Source: Episyrphus balteatus (lineage: Eukaryota; Arthropoda; Insecta; Diptera; Syrphidae). From it: a DNA stretch of 64,000 nucleotides. A program made the translations under genes and the position numbers. The stretch covers positions 4,216,001 through 4,280,000 of the forward strand of contig NC_079138.1 in NCBI RefSeq assembly GCF_945859705.1, in the 5' to 3' direction. The notes beneath the pieces were generated by a model, which saw nothing but the letters and a program-made list of their open reading frames with translations, was not told where the DNA came from and made no database searches. Positions 21,315 through 33,466 of the stretch are shown piece by piece (position 1 is the stretch's first letter; every line of letters begins with the position of its first letter).

Positions 21315-23354
21315 CGATGAGACGTGAGGCCGGCCAGGCCGTTTTGTTGTCCTTGTTGTTGTCGTTGTTTTCTTGGACTTCGTCATCGGTTTTCGGAAAG
21401 TGTTGAAGCAAAGTAACATATGTTTTCTTTTTGAGGGTTAGGTATCTGTGTTTTTTTTTTTTTTTTTTTTGTTATAGTATTTGATCTCAATTATGAACAG
21501 GATGTGGCTGTGATGTCCTCTTCCCTGCGGAGGCGGTGGTGGTGGTGGTATGGTCACCGTATACAATCCAGACAAACGAAATAAAATAATTCTGTGGTGG
21601 AACCTGTTTGTTTGAAATGAAACGCACGAAAACCTAAAACGTTTTTCAATTGCAACGATAATTATAATGAAAATAGGGGAGAGAATGGTCATTTAAGGAT
21701 AAATGTATCCTATCAAGGTTATTTTGTTACTTTTCTTTTGTTTTTGTTTTCGTCTGATAATTTTGCTGATATTGATGATATGGATGAATTAGAAATGTGT
21801 TGCCGTTTATTAGAAATTAGATTACTTCTTAAACAAATTTGTCGATAGGAATTAGCTAACAAGAAAAAAGAAATGCTCAGAGGAATTTATTATTTGTCGT
21901 TCAACTTAGGTAAAGTTACATAGGAATGCCTTACCTACCTAAAATTACACGATAGGTATATAAAGTGTGTTGAGAGTAGAGCTATTTTGTTTTAGTTAAT
22001 TTTGTAATATGGTAAAACAAAAAAATAAAAAGTAGTGACAAAAATATCGTCTATAAGACTTTAAGACTTAACCAATTATCAAAAAATTTCCGAAAATCGC
22101 TTTGTAGGAATAAATTCTCCAATGTTTAATTTTTTTTGTATCTATCGTTATAACGAAGTTTCGACCAAAATAGTCAGATATTCAGAGTAGGTAACTAGTG
22201 TTCCTGATTCAACCTGCATCAAGGTCTTCTGAATTCCATATATGCTTCCATGAAAGCAGAGATCAGAAATAAAACTCAACCTTTTGAAAGGTTCCTTAAT
22301 AACTCTTATCTGTCGCCATTTTCAATAAAGGTCATCAAATAACCTTTATTTTTAAAAAAGAAAGTCAAGGTCTGAGAGAAAACTTTATTTTGTATATTTT
22401 TATGTTTCGTTCAACCAGTGAGATTTATCGCTGAGAGAAAAAAATTCCGAGAAAATCGCGTTTATATGTTGGGGTAAAATTTTTTTTCTAGAAATCCCCT
22501 AATCATAAGAACGCTCGTGGAAGCTAAACCGCTTGAGATAAAATTTTGGGAGTGGTGCCAAATGATAGCTTTTGCCATGGGCCTACGCTTTGCACATTGT
22601 CAGATTTAAAAAAAAATCTCTTTCCATGTTAGTCCGCCGCATTTTCCTTAAAACAAAAAATTTCGTGCCTAGTTTTTTTGAGTTTATAAGTTCTCCCGGT
22701 TTGAGAATGCGTCCACCTACAGGGACGGGAGTGGTACCCAAATGTAGGTTAGAGTCCCCGCTACCTTTAGGCATCAAAAAATTGTATTTCATTTTTTTTT
22801 TTAAATTCTGAGATATAGCCGTTTGAAGTTGGGCGGGCGAAAACGATTTTAGAAACTGAACGCTTTGACCTAGATATTAGAACATCGGTCTCCTGAAATA
22901 TTCGAAATTGCATTGGTTGTGCTTGTCGTCTCAGCGACTCAAATCACAGTTGAAACACACATTTTCGTCTTTAGATTTTACTTTAAAGGAAAAGAGATAT
23001 TATCTTGGGTCTAAAGAACTTTGAGAGTCTATTTAGTTCATACATTATTTAATAGGTACATAAACTTAGAAAAAAACATCCTTTTCATCCTTTCCTTTTC
23101 CTTTTCATATTTATTTTGGCAATATAAAGACATTCTTGACATATTCGACATTTTCCTTTGAATTGACCATTTTTTGATTTATTTTCAGCGAAAACGGTTA
23201 AAGGTTGTTGACCTTTTCCATTTATTTTATATTTATGAGACATATTTAAAAAATAAATAATAAATCTCAACCGATAACCTTTATTTTTGATTTTTACTAT
23301 CGAATTAAACTATTTAATTTAATGTGGTAACTCTTAGAGAGAAACCGATTGAAA
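19916..23354. other. Unassigned stretch
   Basis: Frames at 20877-21200 (minus) and 20813-21079 (minus) are rich in Q, N, T and K from low-complexity DNA and have no recognised domain. Microsatellites include GATGAC units at 21286-21318 and a GGT run at 21529-21550. The interval 22440-22870 is less AT-rich and looks like old repeat sequence, but no ends were found. Confidence 0.4.
21286..21318. repeat. GATGAC microsatellite
   Basis: About five uninterrupted copies of the six-base unit GATGAC. Confidence 0.9.
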
Positions 23355-23415
23355 ATATGATAAAACCCATAAAACGCAGTTTTGATCCATGGAAGACGGT
23401 TTTGTTTTTTTGACA
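23355..23415 (+). repeat. Fragment of dispersed repeat R1
   Basis: Shares CCATAAAAC, TTTTGATCCATGGAAG and CGGTTTTGTTTTTT in order with 10270-10322. Confidence 0.6.
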
Positions 23416-24789
23416 AAAATGATTATAAGGAAAAATTTTTATACAAACACTTTTTAGTAGCCTCAACTTAAAAATTGAGAAAAACTTGCAAAAAAAAAAT
23501 TTGGATTGTTTTTAAATAAATATTTTATTTTTTTTTTATTTCTTCATATTCAAAAATTTATTAAAAAAGAAAAATAATTTCTTTGTTAAACATATGAAAT
23601 TTTTAAAAAAATTTAAAAAAATTATAAGAAATCAAATAGCATACTTCATTTGGAGGTTTAAACAATTTTAAAAAGTTTTTTCGTAGGTAGTTTTAAAACT
23701 TTATGTTTACTTAATATTTGTATTAGTGATAACATAAAATTTAAATTATTCTTTTATGAAATTTAAAAAGATGAATATTCTAAAACTTTTTTTTTAATTT
23801 AAAAATTGAAAATCAAAAGAAATACAATATTTATTCTATAACACACCTCTACACACACATACCGTCATGTGTGCGTAAATATTTGTTTTATGAATATCGT
23901 CAATAGAGTGCAAAACATTCTAACGTCTTTCTATACCTATTATTTGTATACTTTAATTTATAAGTTAAAAAATCAAGTGCAAGCAAATATCAAATATTTT
24001 AGTTTGTCAAATTTACCTTTCGTCTGGAAATATTATATAAATATATGCCATCTTTCATACACTTTACAAATTGAAAATATGATTAAAGAAAGCAACAAAA
24101 ACAGAATAAAAATGCACACACATCTCCATGCAAAAAAAAAAAAAAAATATATGTAAGAACATGTTCCTTCTTTCTATACATATACGTAATTTCTTATTTT
24201 TTATTATCAACTAAGGGTGATTTTTTTTCGATCCTTAAATTTAACGAAAATTTACTTTTTTTTTTAACTTATTCACATTTGTATGGGGGTGAAATGAGTG
24301 CAGAGAGCAAACTGAAAAAAAAAAAAAAAATATGGGGTGCAATTTTTTTTTACTGCTGCCGCTTCTTTGTCTCCGTCGTCGTTGTCAATAGCTTTGGTGC
24401 TCATATATAAAAAAAAAATATAAGCAGAACTATACAAAAAATGAATCTGACAAAAAAAAAAAAAACTTCACCCCCAACGAATTTGGCTGTAAAAAAGAGA
24501 ACAGGCTTAAAATTACTTCATATACATACGGCGCGTCGGATAAATATTTTCTACCCTTGAAGTTTTTTTTTCTGTCCCTCTCGGGTATAGCTCCTTATTT
24601 GTGGGTAGGTAGTTAGTGTGACCATTTGTTCGTTTCGACTATCTTTTTTTTATGTTATCAATTTTTTGCAGTTATTTTTATATAAAAAGTTTACAAAAAA
24701 ATAATATCATGAAAAAATTTAAATAATAATTTCTTGAAACTACTAATATTTCATGAAAAAAATAAAAAAGAATATTTTTTTTTTCTTCG
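23416..24789. other. Unassigned AT-rich stretch
   Basis: Dominated by AT low complexity. A 95-codon frame at 23869-24156 has no recognised motif and ends in a lysine run. Confidence 0.4.
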
Positions 24790-25080
24790 CACACGATTTT
24801 GTCAATGTTTTTTCATGACAACTTGCTATTAACTTTATACCATCTGAAAGCTTATTATTTCAGTTAAAAATATTCACCACATTCATGTGCGTACGAAATC
24901 TACAAAAAGAGCAGGAACTTATTGAATGCAATCAGTTTTCATAAAAAAAAAAGACTTATTTCTCTTCTACTAACCTATTGTCAATTTTTTAATACAAAAC
25001 CTATCAAAAATTTCATACTACCTGAAAGCTTATTATTTTTGCTTTAATTATGTGCCTCAGTTATACAAATGGGTACAATG
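24790..25080. repeat. Two diverged copies of a 178-188 bp repeat
   Basis: TGAAAGCTTATT recurs at 24845 and 25023 (178 bp apart), each preceded by a CTAT/TATCA block and followed by an AT-rich block. The same unit makes the array at 25690-26190. Confidence 0.6.
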
Positions 25081-25489
25081 CTTGAAAAAATTTTAAAGGC
25101 ATTTTTAAAAGATTGAAAACGGTCAGAAAATTTGTTTCAACAAAAAAATTGTTTTTGCCTTTGTTCGGGGTGAAAAATCATTTTAGAAACAACAATTTTT
25201 TTTTTTTTGAAACACAGGCACAGGTACGTTAATTAATTTGTAGTTATATAAATTTGAGATTTTCTTGCAAGGTTTCGAAAATTCCTAAAAATAAAACAAA
25301 AAAAAAAACACTTAAAAATATTCCTAAAAAATAGTTGTTTTTCAAAAAATCATTTTTTTTTCGAAAATCAGGGCCTTAGAAAAAAATTAATTTAAGACGC
25401 TGAGTTTTTTTTAATTATTATCTTTCCATTGGTATAACTGAAACTTCTGTACAAAATTAAATTTTTGAATAACATATTATGCAAAAACA

Positions 25490-25640
25490 TCTAAAAAATG
25501 GTCAACTTTTTTTATATCAATATGAAATTTTTATGAAAATTTCAAGACTTTTTATGAAAATTTTCTAGGTAATTTTATATGAAAAAATTTGAAAATGTTA
25601 CCAAGTGGGACTAAAAACGAAAAAAAAAAAAAAAATCATG
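25490..25640. repeat. Single unit of the 148 bp repeat
   Basis: Shares AATTTTCTAGGTAATTTTAT and TGTTACCAAGTGGGACTAAA with each unit of 26708-27065. Confidence 0.8.
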
Positions 25641-25689
25641 TGTGCAATTCACATGTGGTAGAAGTGAAACCTTAAAAAATCATTTTTCT

Positions 25690-26190
25690 TGCAAAAAAAA
25701 AAAAAAAATAGAAAAAATCTACCTATTTTTATTCTATCACCTTCAAATCCATGTTTTTTTTATGACAACCTAGATAAATTTTATATCATCTTATTATCTT
25801 AGCTCAAAATATATATATCGATCAAGTCTATGAGACATCTACAAAAAGAGCTAGAATTTTTTGAACTTGATCAATTTCCATCAAAAAAAGCGAAAAAACA
25901 CGTATTTCTATCTTCTCACACTATTAAATCAATTTTTTTCCCTAACAAACTATACAAATTTTTACACCATCTGAAAGCTTATTGTCTTAGCTCAAAATAT
26001 ATATATCGATCAGGTGTATGAGACATCTACAAAAAGAGCTAGAATTTTTTAAACTCGATAAAATTTCATCCAAAAAGCAAAAAAAACATTTATTTTTATG
26101 TTCTCATGCTATTAAACCAATTTTTTTGTTTGACAACCTATACAAAATTTTATACCATGTGAAAGCTTATTGTTTCACCCACCTTGTATA
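25690..26190. repeat. Tandem array, unit about 186 bp, about 2.7 copies
   Basis: Each unit carries GAGACATCTACAAAAAGAGC, TAGAATTTTTT, a TATTAAA block, CTATACAAA, ACACCATCTGAAAGCTTAT and AGCTCAAAATATATATATCG. TGAAAGCTTATT falls at 25972 and 26160 (188 bp apart), with a diverged version near 25787. Confidence 0.8.
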
Positions 26191-26707
26191 ATGATGTATA
26201 AATCTTCTTTCAAAGATGTCTATAAGAGAAGTTAGAATTTTTTAAAGTCAACCATGTCGACTTTCCAGACTGAGATTACGGTACTTCCTACACTGGTAGC
26301 TGGTCATCGCCAACAGATCTCCACAGGTGTTTTGAGGTATTTTTAAATTTTTTTTTCAATTTAAGATTGTGTAACTTGTAGAGCACGTAATGTTATGTGT
26401 GATATATCAAATAAAAGGTTATGTTATCAGCATATGCGTATTAAAGTTAAATCAAATTTGTATGTGCACTAGATTAAAAGATATAACGTGTGTTGGAAAA
26501 GAACATCTTTTTACCGTTATCTCCGAATTTTGAAAATAAAATTAATTGAAATTTTGTACAATTATAATTTATTTAATTACCTATCTACAGTACAAATTTC
26601 ATTCATCTATCTATTAAAACAAAAAAGTTATAACAAGTTGAAGTCGTGTCGCGTTTTCGTTTCATCTTGTTTCAAATCACTACGATACTAAAGAAGTTTT
26701 CACTTCA
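26191..26707. other. Unassigned stretch between tandem arrays
   Basis: No element or gene was recognised. A 67-codon frame at 26488-26691 has no motif. Confidence 0.35.
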
Positions 26708-27065
26708 AAAAACAATTTTATTTTATTATACAAAAAAGTCTAAAAAATTGGTCAACTTTTTTTTAAATCAATATGAAAATTTTATGAAAATTTTCTAGGT
26801 AATTTTATATGAAAAAATTTGAAAATGTTACCAAGTGGGACTAAAAACGAAAAAAAAAAACCATTTTATTTTATTATACAAAAAAGTCTAAAAAATTTTT
26901 CAACTTTTTTTTAAATCAATATGAAAATTTTATGAAAATTTTCTAGGTAATTTTATATGAAAAAATTTGAAAATGTTACCAAGTGGGACTAAAAACGAAA
27001 AAAAAAAACAATTTTATTTTATTATACAAAAAAGTCTAAAAAACGGTCAACTTTTTTTTAAAAAA
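26708..27065. repeat. Tandem array, 148 bp unit, about 2.4 copies
   Basis: ATTTTATTTTATTATACAAA starts at 26715, 26863 and 27011, an exact 148 bp period. Copies are nearly identical, which suggests recent expansion. Confidence 0.9.
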
Positions 27066-28789
27066 ATCCGCTATTTATTAGTTTTTAATACTTTCTCGAA
27101 AGTTTAAACTATGGATAGCATAAAAAACGTTCGTAATTCAGTATTGAATGTACACGCACGATACAAGTGTGCAAAAAAATCGTATGGTCACTCCAAAATA
27201 TTATAGCGCATAGAAAATACGATTAGAACAATGCAAAGCACAATTTCGCATTTTTGTTTATTATAATTTTTTTTTGCGCAAACATCTGCCCTTTGCTTGC
27301 CTTGCAATATACGACTCAATGAAGTGGCTATATATCATTACCGCTTGATTCTGTTAATGAATGTTGTTTCATCATTTTTTTTTTTTCAATATATATGTAA
27401 TTATAAAATAGAACAATTTATTTTTTGTATATAGGAGAATAGGGTTGCAGAAGACCATAGATATGGTATACTATAAATTGTGTCCATAGGTGGCATTTAT
27501 GCGAACAATTATGTAGGTGAAATGGGTTGTTTGTTTTTTGTTAAAATATAGGTTGCAACTCTGTGTTGTGTATTTTGAAAAGATGTTTTTCAAGAAAAAG
27601 TTTTAAATAAAAATATCAAGATTCTCGGGTTCATTGGCTTATTTACGCTGGAATGATATTCAATTTCTAGCAGATATTAGCAGGTTTTCATTAAATCTTG
27701 GCAATTAAAGTATTAATCTTTCAGGAATTTGGTAAAACATATTCAGAGATTTGGTGATTCGACTGGCGCGGTGGTTGGCGGTGGAAATCGCTCAATTACT
27801 TTGTGGATCCATAAATCTATAATTTACAAAGTACAAAAAGTAGTATAAGCCGTTTTCTTATGTGGTGGCTCATAAAACAATTCTTGTAAGGACTCCAAAA
27901 TTTCCATCAGCTATAGCCACCTGGAATTTGGTACAAATATTCTGAAATGACAATTTACTAACATTTTTTTTTTTTTCTTAAAGAAAGAACCAAAAGAAAT
28001 CATTAAATTCCGAAGAAATAATAGAGAAGTTTCAAAAGCTGTATATTCATTCAAAATAAAATACAAGGGATTTTTTTATGTATCTATATTCAGTTTAATT
28101 GTTCAACCCTCTTTGCTTTTTTTCTTATTTTTTTTTTTTTTTTATATATACCTTCTCTCCCCCATTGTGTCTTTTGAAAATTTGATTTTCATTTATTCGA
28201 CTTAGTAAACTTATGTAATGAGGAAGCAGTGCTAAAACACAAAAAAAAAAAAAAAAGAAGCAAAATCGAAATTCGGTTTTATCACGCTTTTTTATGATAC
28301 TAGCTTAAGCATTCATCCCTTAAGAATATTCCTAGTTACAAGAGATATATTTTTTCTAAATTTTTTACTGGAATATAAATCAACAGAAAAATAGTAGAGT
28401 AAAAGAAGGAAAACAACAGCAAGAAAGACTAAAAATTTCCTTCATTTTTCTAAAAAAAAAATGCAAAAAATATGCTCACGTAGACGATTTTTGTTTTGTT
28501 TTTTATTTTGGGGTGGACAACAACAACCCCAAAGGAATAGGCAGGTATAGAGTAGAATGTGGTGAGAAAATAATAAAATATTAATGACCGTATACCTAGT
28601 CAAAGAAAAGAATGTAGGTCCTTCAGATAGCATTCCACAAATAAATATAACCTAAAAATGTTGCTACTCTACTGCAATCATTATAAAAATAAATAAAAAG
28701 TTACTTGGAATGTTACCTAAAGCTTTTTATAAAATACAAAGAAAATTATGAAAAGTAGAAATAGATTTTTTTTAATCTCCAAATGATTC
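27066..28789. other. Unassigned stretch
   Basis: No recognised gene or element. AT-rich with T runs at 27377-27386 and 28130-28143. Confidence 0.4.
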
Positions 28790-30421
28790 TCTCCATTTGA
28801 ATAATTTTACAACAAAAAACTTTTTTTTTGAAAATTGTTTGAGTGATTTCTTTAAAAAAAAACTCTTTTTTTATTCAAATTTTCAAAAAAAATTTAAAAA
28901 TAAGAAAATATTATTTTTTTTTACATATTTAAACAAAATTTCAAATAAATTCATTAATCCATTAAAAAAAAAATCAAAGTAGATATTATTTTTGAAAGTT
29001 TTCTTTAATTTTGTATTAAGGCTATTAAAACGTGTTTGTATGAAAAGTAGGAAAAGATCCAAATGAAGTACCCCTTGATTCCTTTTACAACAAAAAACTT
29101 TTTTTTGAAAATTGTTTGAGTGATTTGTTAAAAAAAACTCTTTTTTTATTCAAATTTTCAAAAAAAAATTGAAAATTAAGAAAATATTATTTTTTTTTAC
29201 ATATTTAAACAAAATTTCAAATAAATTCATTAATCCATTAAAAAAAAAATCAAAGTAGATATTATTTTTGAAAGTTTTCTTTAATTTTGTATTAAGGCTA
29301 TTAAAACGTGTTTGTATGAAAAGTAGGAAAAGATCCAAATGAAGTACCCTTGATTCCTTTTACAACAAAAAACTTTTTTTTTGAAAATTGTTTGAGTGAT
29401 TTCTTAAAAAAACTCTTTTTTTATTCAAATTTTCAAAAAAAATTTAAAAATAAGAAAATATTATTTTTTTTTTACATATTTAAAAAAAATTTCAAATAAA
29501 TTCATTAATCCATTTAAAAAAAAAATCAAAGTAGATATTATTTTTGAAAGTTTTCTTTAATTTTTTATTAAGGCTTTTAAAACGTGTTTGTATGAAAAGT
29601 AGGAAAAGATCCAAATGAAGTACCCCTTGATTCATTTTACAACAAAAAACTTTTTTTTGAAAATTGTTTGAGTGATTTCTTAAAAAAACTCTTTTTTTAT
29701 TCAAATTTTCAAAAAAATTTCAAAAATAAGAAGAAATTATTTTTTTTTACATATTTAAAAAAAATTTCAAATAAATTCATTAATCCATTTAAAAAAAAAA
29801 TCAAAGTAGATATTATTTTTGAAAGTTTTCTTTAATTTTTTATTAAGGCTTTTAAAACGTGTTTGTATGAAAAGTAGGAAAAGATCCAAATGAAGTATTC
29901 CTTGATTCATTTTACAACAAAAAACTTTTTTTTGAAAATTGTTTGAGTGATTTCTTAAAAAAACTCTTTTTTTATTCAAATTTTCAAAAAAATTTCAAAA
30001 ATAAGAAGAAATTATTTTTTTTTACATATTTAAAAAAAATTTCAAATAAATTCATTAATCCATTTAAAAAAAAAATCAAAGTAGATATTATTTTTGAAAG
30101 TTTTCTTTAATTTTTTATTAAGGCTTTTAAAACGTGTTTGTATGAAAAGTAGGAAAAGATCCAAATGAAGTACCCCTTGATTCATTTTACAACAAAAAAC
30201 TTTTTTTTGAAAATTGTTTGAGTGATTTCTTAAAAAAAAAACTCTTTTTTTATTCAAATTTTCAAAAAAATTTCAAAAATAAGAAGAAATTATTTTTTTT
30301 TACATATTTAAAAAAAATTTCAAATAAATTCATTAATCCATTTAAAAAAAAAATCAAAGTAGATATTATTTTTGAAAGTTTTCTTTAATTTTTTATTTAG
30401 GCTATTAAAACGTGTTTGTAT
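28790..30421. repeat. Tandem array, 275-278 bp unit, about 5.9 copies
   Basis: TTTTACAACAAAAAAC starts at 28805, 29083, 29358, 29635, 29910 and 30185, giving periods of 278, 275, 277, 275 and 275 bp. Copies differ by a few substitutions and homopolymer indels. Each unit also carries GTTTGAGTGATTT, ATTCATTAATCCATT, AAAACGTGTTTGTATGAAAA and GATCCAAATGAAGTA. Copies 3-6 are more alike than copies 1-2. The repeated frames at 29492, 29767 and 30042 (minus) encode almost the same 70 residues because they are the same unit. Confidence 0.95.
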
Positions 30422-30584
30422 ACAAATTTTTGTTTAAATAAGTTGATTGGCTTACGAGAAGAAGTCAGAAATTAAAAAAAAAAAAAATGGCTGGTAATGT
30501 TAACGACATATTACATGCATTTTTTTAATCCGATTCGTTAGAGCTGTTTTTGAGAAAAACAGTATTCTCCATTTTGATCAATTA

Positions 30585-31090
30585 CACTGTGCTACAAAAA
30601 TCAGGTTTCTGGAGTTTGGAGCAAAAAAAACGATTTTTTTGGACCTTCACCCATTGAATAATTTCTAGCTTCTTCAAATTTTTACCCATTTTTTATTTGT
30701 TTATAATTTCTGATAGAAGATAATTATACCTTTTCAAAAACGTACAAAACATGTGATTCGGATAAACCACCTAGAATATATAAGCTGTCAAAGTTCAAAA
30801 ATTGCATTTCTTTTTTTTATCATTTGCCCAACTTTGACATCAATTTAAAGTATATTTTTTCAAAACAACATGCTGTTTTTAAATAATATTTATTTCCAAA
30901 TGAAATGAGGTATTTTTTGAGGGCGGAGGGGTAATTTTCTAAAAAAAAAATTATTAAAATAAAAGGAAAATATTAAAATAAAAAACGGCAACTCTTAAAG
31001 TTATTAAAATGTTGGTCTTAAAAATAATATTTTCACTCTGCCTCCTAGGAAATTTTATAAAACTCTCAAAAAATATTGTTTCAAGCTCTC
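30585..31090 (+). repeat. Dispersed repeat G, copy 1
   Basis: Aligns in order with 42698-43430: TTTTTTGGACCTTCACCCAT, TTCTGATAGAAGATAA, ATAAGCTGTCAAAGTTCAAA, CATTTGCCCAACTT, CATCAATTTAAAGTATAT and CAAAACAACATGCT. The left end is ACACTGTGCTACAAAAA against ACACGGTGTTACAAAAA in copy 2. No coding frame. Confidence 0.8.
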
Positions 31091-32439
31091 TCTCTCTCAT
31101 TTATTTGAAAGGATGATTGAGTTCCCAGAATGATCATCTTTATTTTTTTATTTTTTACGAATTTCACGATTTTTGCTTCAGGAGTCTTTAGCGCGGAATC
31201 CGGCTTCCAGAAGTTTTTTTTTAATGCGTTACAGAAAAATGTTTGCTATTATTCGAACAACTCATGCTAAATTTCCCTCCAGTTTTCGCACTTCAGCATT
31301 TTTTTTTTTTTTTTGTTGGAAGATTAACCCCATCCCTTTTTCAGTAGTGGCAGTTATTCTCTCGAATGTCAGCAATGCAGTCAAGTACTTTGATTGCTCT
31401 ACAAATCTCATCTAAAAAAAAAAATACAATATATTCGACACGTTTTATACAAATTATTTAAGCGTTAGTATTTTATCGCTTTAAAATAAATTGCATACTT
31501 TTAGGATGTATAACTTAAATTTTTTTTTAAATATGAAAATTATGATTTATTAATTAAGTTTTTTTTTTTAATTTTGTGTTTTGTCCATAACCTTGAACAA
31601 AACTAAGCTCGGCTAATACCATTTAAACCTTCTCAAAAAATCCGTTATTATTTTTCGCCATCTAAGTTATCGCATTCTGCTTCTTCTGGGATTTAAATTA
31701 AGTCCAACTGCAGCCTTTAGTAAAAAAAAAAAAAACAAAAAACAAAAATAAAACCAAAACAAAAAGTTGAATTTAAAAATTTCGGTTCATTTCAGAACAA
31801 AAAAAAAAAAAAAATATTTATGATTCCTCCTATATTTATAAAAGTCTCCTCACCATGTCGTCCGTTGTCCGTCGTCCTCTGTCGAAAACAATAGAATTCT
31901 TAATTTTTTTCTGCAGAATTTTTGCCGTAATCTTCGTAATTCTCTTGTCCGTCTGTCTGTTTGTTCGAATGGAATCATTTAAAATCATCACAAACTTTAG
32001 TTTATGTTCTTTCGATACGGTTTCCTTTTTTTTTTTTAGTTTTTTTTTTTGTGTGTGTGCGCTCTGATCCATGATCCCTTTTTATTTAAATTTCGCTACA
32101 AATCCGCCGAGCTCCTTTTATAATCGAATAATATCGAGATAAATCGATCAAAGCAGAGAAAACAGCAGCAGCAGTAGCGAGTGAGGGCAAAGCCAAAAAC
32201 AAAATACTAAACGGCAAAACGCATCAGGTATAGATTATTGTGATGATTGTCTTCTTTTTGATGGTGAAGAATTGGAAAGAAAATCAGAATGGTTGTTGTG
32301 GTAAGGGAAAGACAAAAGGTCCTTAATTTTTTTTTTTTTTTTTTTTTGGCAAATATCAGCAAAAGAACCAACTACCAAACGAACAACACAAAACTAAGCT
32401 TACAAAAAAAAAATTTAAAAAAATATATAAAAATCGCAA
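31091..32439. other. Unassigned stretch
   Basis: Frames at 31836-32072 and 31855-32067 overlap on opposite strands and come from low-complexity sequence. The interval 32150-32230 has CAGCAGCAG and may belong to the exon-like region that follows. Confidence 0.4.
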
Positions 32440-32754
32440 GTCGCAAACCAAACCAAAAAAAAAAATAAATAAATAAATAAAAAGAAGAGCGCTCTTGCTG
32501 GTTTTGAGAGATCCATACGAATAGCACGCTAGTGCAACAGTGCATATTTGCTTCGCGTCTCCTTGGTCTTATTATTTTTATTATTAAATGTACCCCCATA
32601 ATCAGATTAAGGAAAAAAGTGTGTACCACCAAGTGACACCGGTCCGTTGTGCGGCACACAAAGCAGCAGCAGCAGCAGCAGCAACAGCACCAAACGAACC
32701 TGCAGACATCACCATCATCGCAGCGCAGCCGCAACAAACTCAGCATAAACAGCG
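32440..32754 (+). other. Candidate 5' noncoding exon with splice donor
   Basis: The interval is less AT-rich than its surroundings, contains a CAG repeat (32662-32685), GCACCAAACGAACCTGCAG and CATCACCATCATCGCAGCGC, and ends at AACAGCG followed by GTAAGT (32755-32760), a near-consensus splice donor. A possible TATA-like ATATATAAAAAT lies at about 32420-32431. No ATG opens a convincing frame before the donor, so if it is an exon it is untranslated. CAG-rich 5' untranslated exons ending in GTAAGT are typical of fly regulatory genes. The start is not determined. Confidence 0.35.
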
Positions 32755-33327
32755 GTAAGTGTTTTTATGCAGTAACATCGGCTTCGACTTCAAATGAACC
32801 AACGAGAACGACTGACTATACGACATCTCCAGCGTCCAGCTCAGGAGCACCATCAGCAGCAGCTATTATAAATTCTTCTAGTCATTCGTAAATCATTTAT
32901 TAAAAGGAGTTTTATTCATTTCTCTCATTTAGGAGTAGCCATCATTGGTTTTTTTTCCTTTTTTTTTTGTTTTGTTCTTTATTTTTTTTTTTTTCTTTTA
33001 TGGTGCGATTTCTGCAGACCTAATTCACATGAGTATGTATGAATGTAGTTAATATCTGGTTTGGTATAGATTTATATATTGGTTCAAATGAAACTGTGAT
33101 GACAGAATTTATTTATCACTCGAACTGTAAGTCTCGTGAAAAAGGATGCGCTTTGATTGAAGATTGAATTCATCATCATCATCAGAAGAAGAAGAAGAGT
33201 AATAGAGGATGAGATGAGGTTTTTTTTTTTTGATGAACTTCGAGCGTAAATAAGAGAAGGTCAGAAATTGGTACTTACTTACCTTAGAAAATTTGGCTGT
33301 ATAAAATTCTGTTGGCACTGAAATTAA
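32755..33327. other. Unassigned stretch after donor-like site
   Basis: T runs and a CAT/GAA triplet patch (33171-33200). The frame through 32649-32891 continues past the donor-like site but has no recognised motif. Confidence 0.4.
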
Positions 33328-33466
33328 GGGAGCGGGTCAAAATTCTGACTTCAAAATTCTGATTTACAAAATTCTGCTTTTTTCAAAGAAAATTCTGTTT
33401 TTCAAAATTCTGCTTCTTCCATCCTGCCTTTCAAAATTCTGCCAGTATTTTTTTTTAACAAAAAAA

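Noticed and set aside
29492..30257. Three near-identical 70-codon frames on the minus strand
   Set aside because: One frame per unit of the 275 bp tandem array; a repeat artefact.
24790..30421. Regular repeats considered as a CRISPR array
   Set aside because: Units are contiguous tandem copies of 148-278 bp without short repeats and unique spacers; the DNA is eukaryotic.
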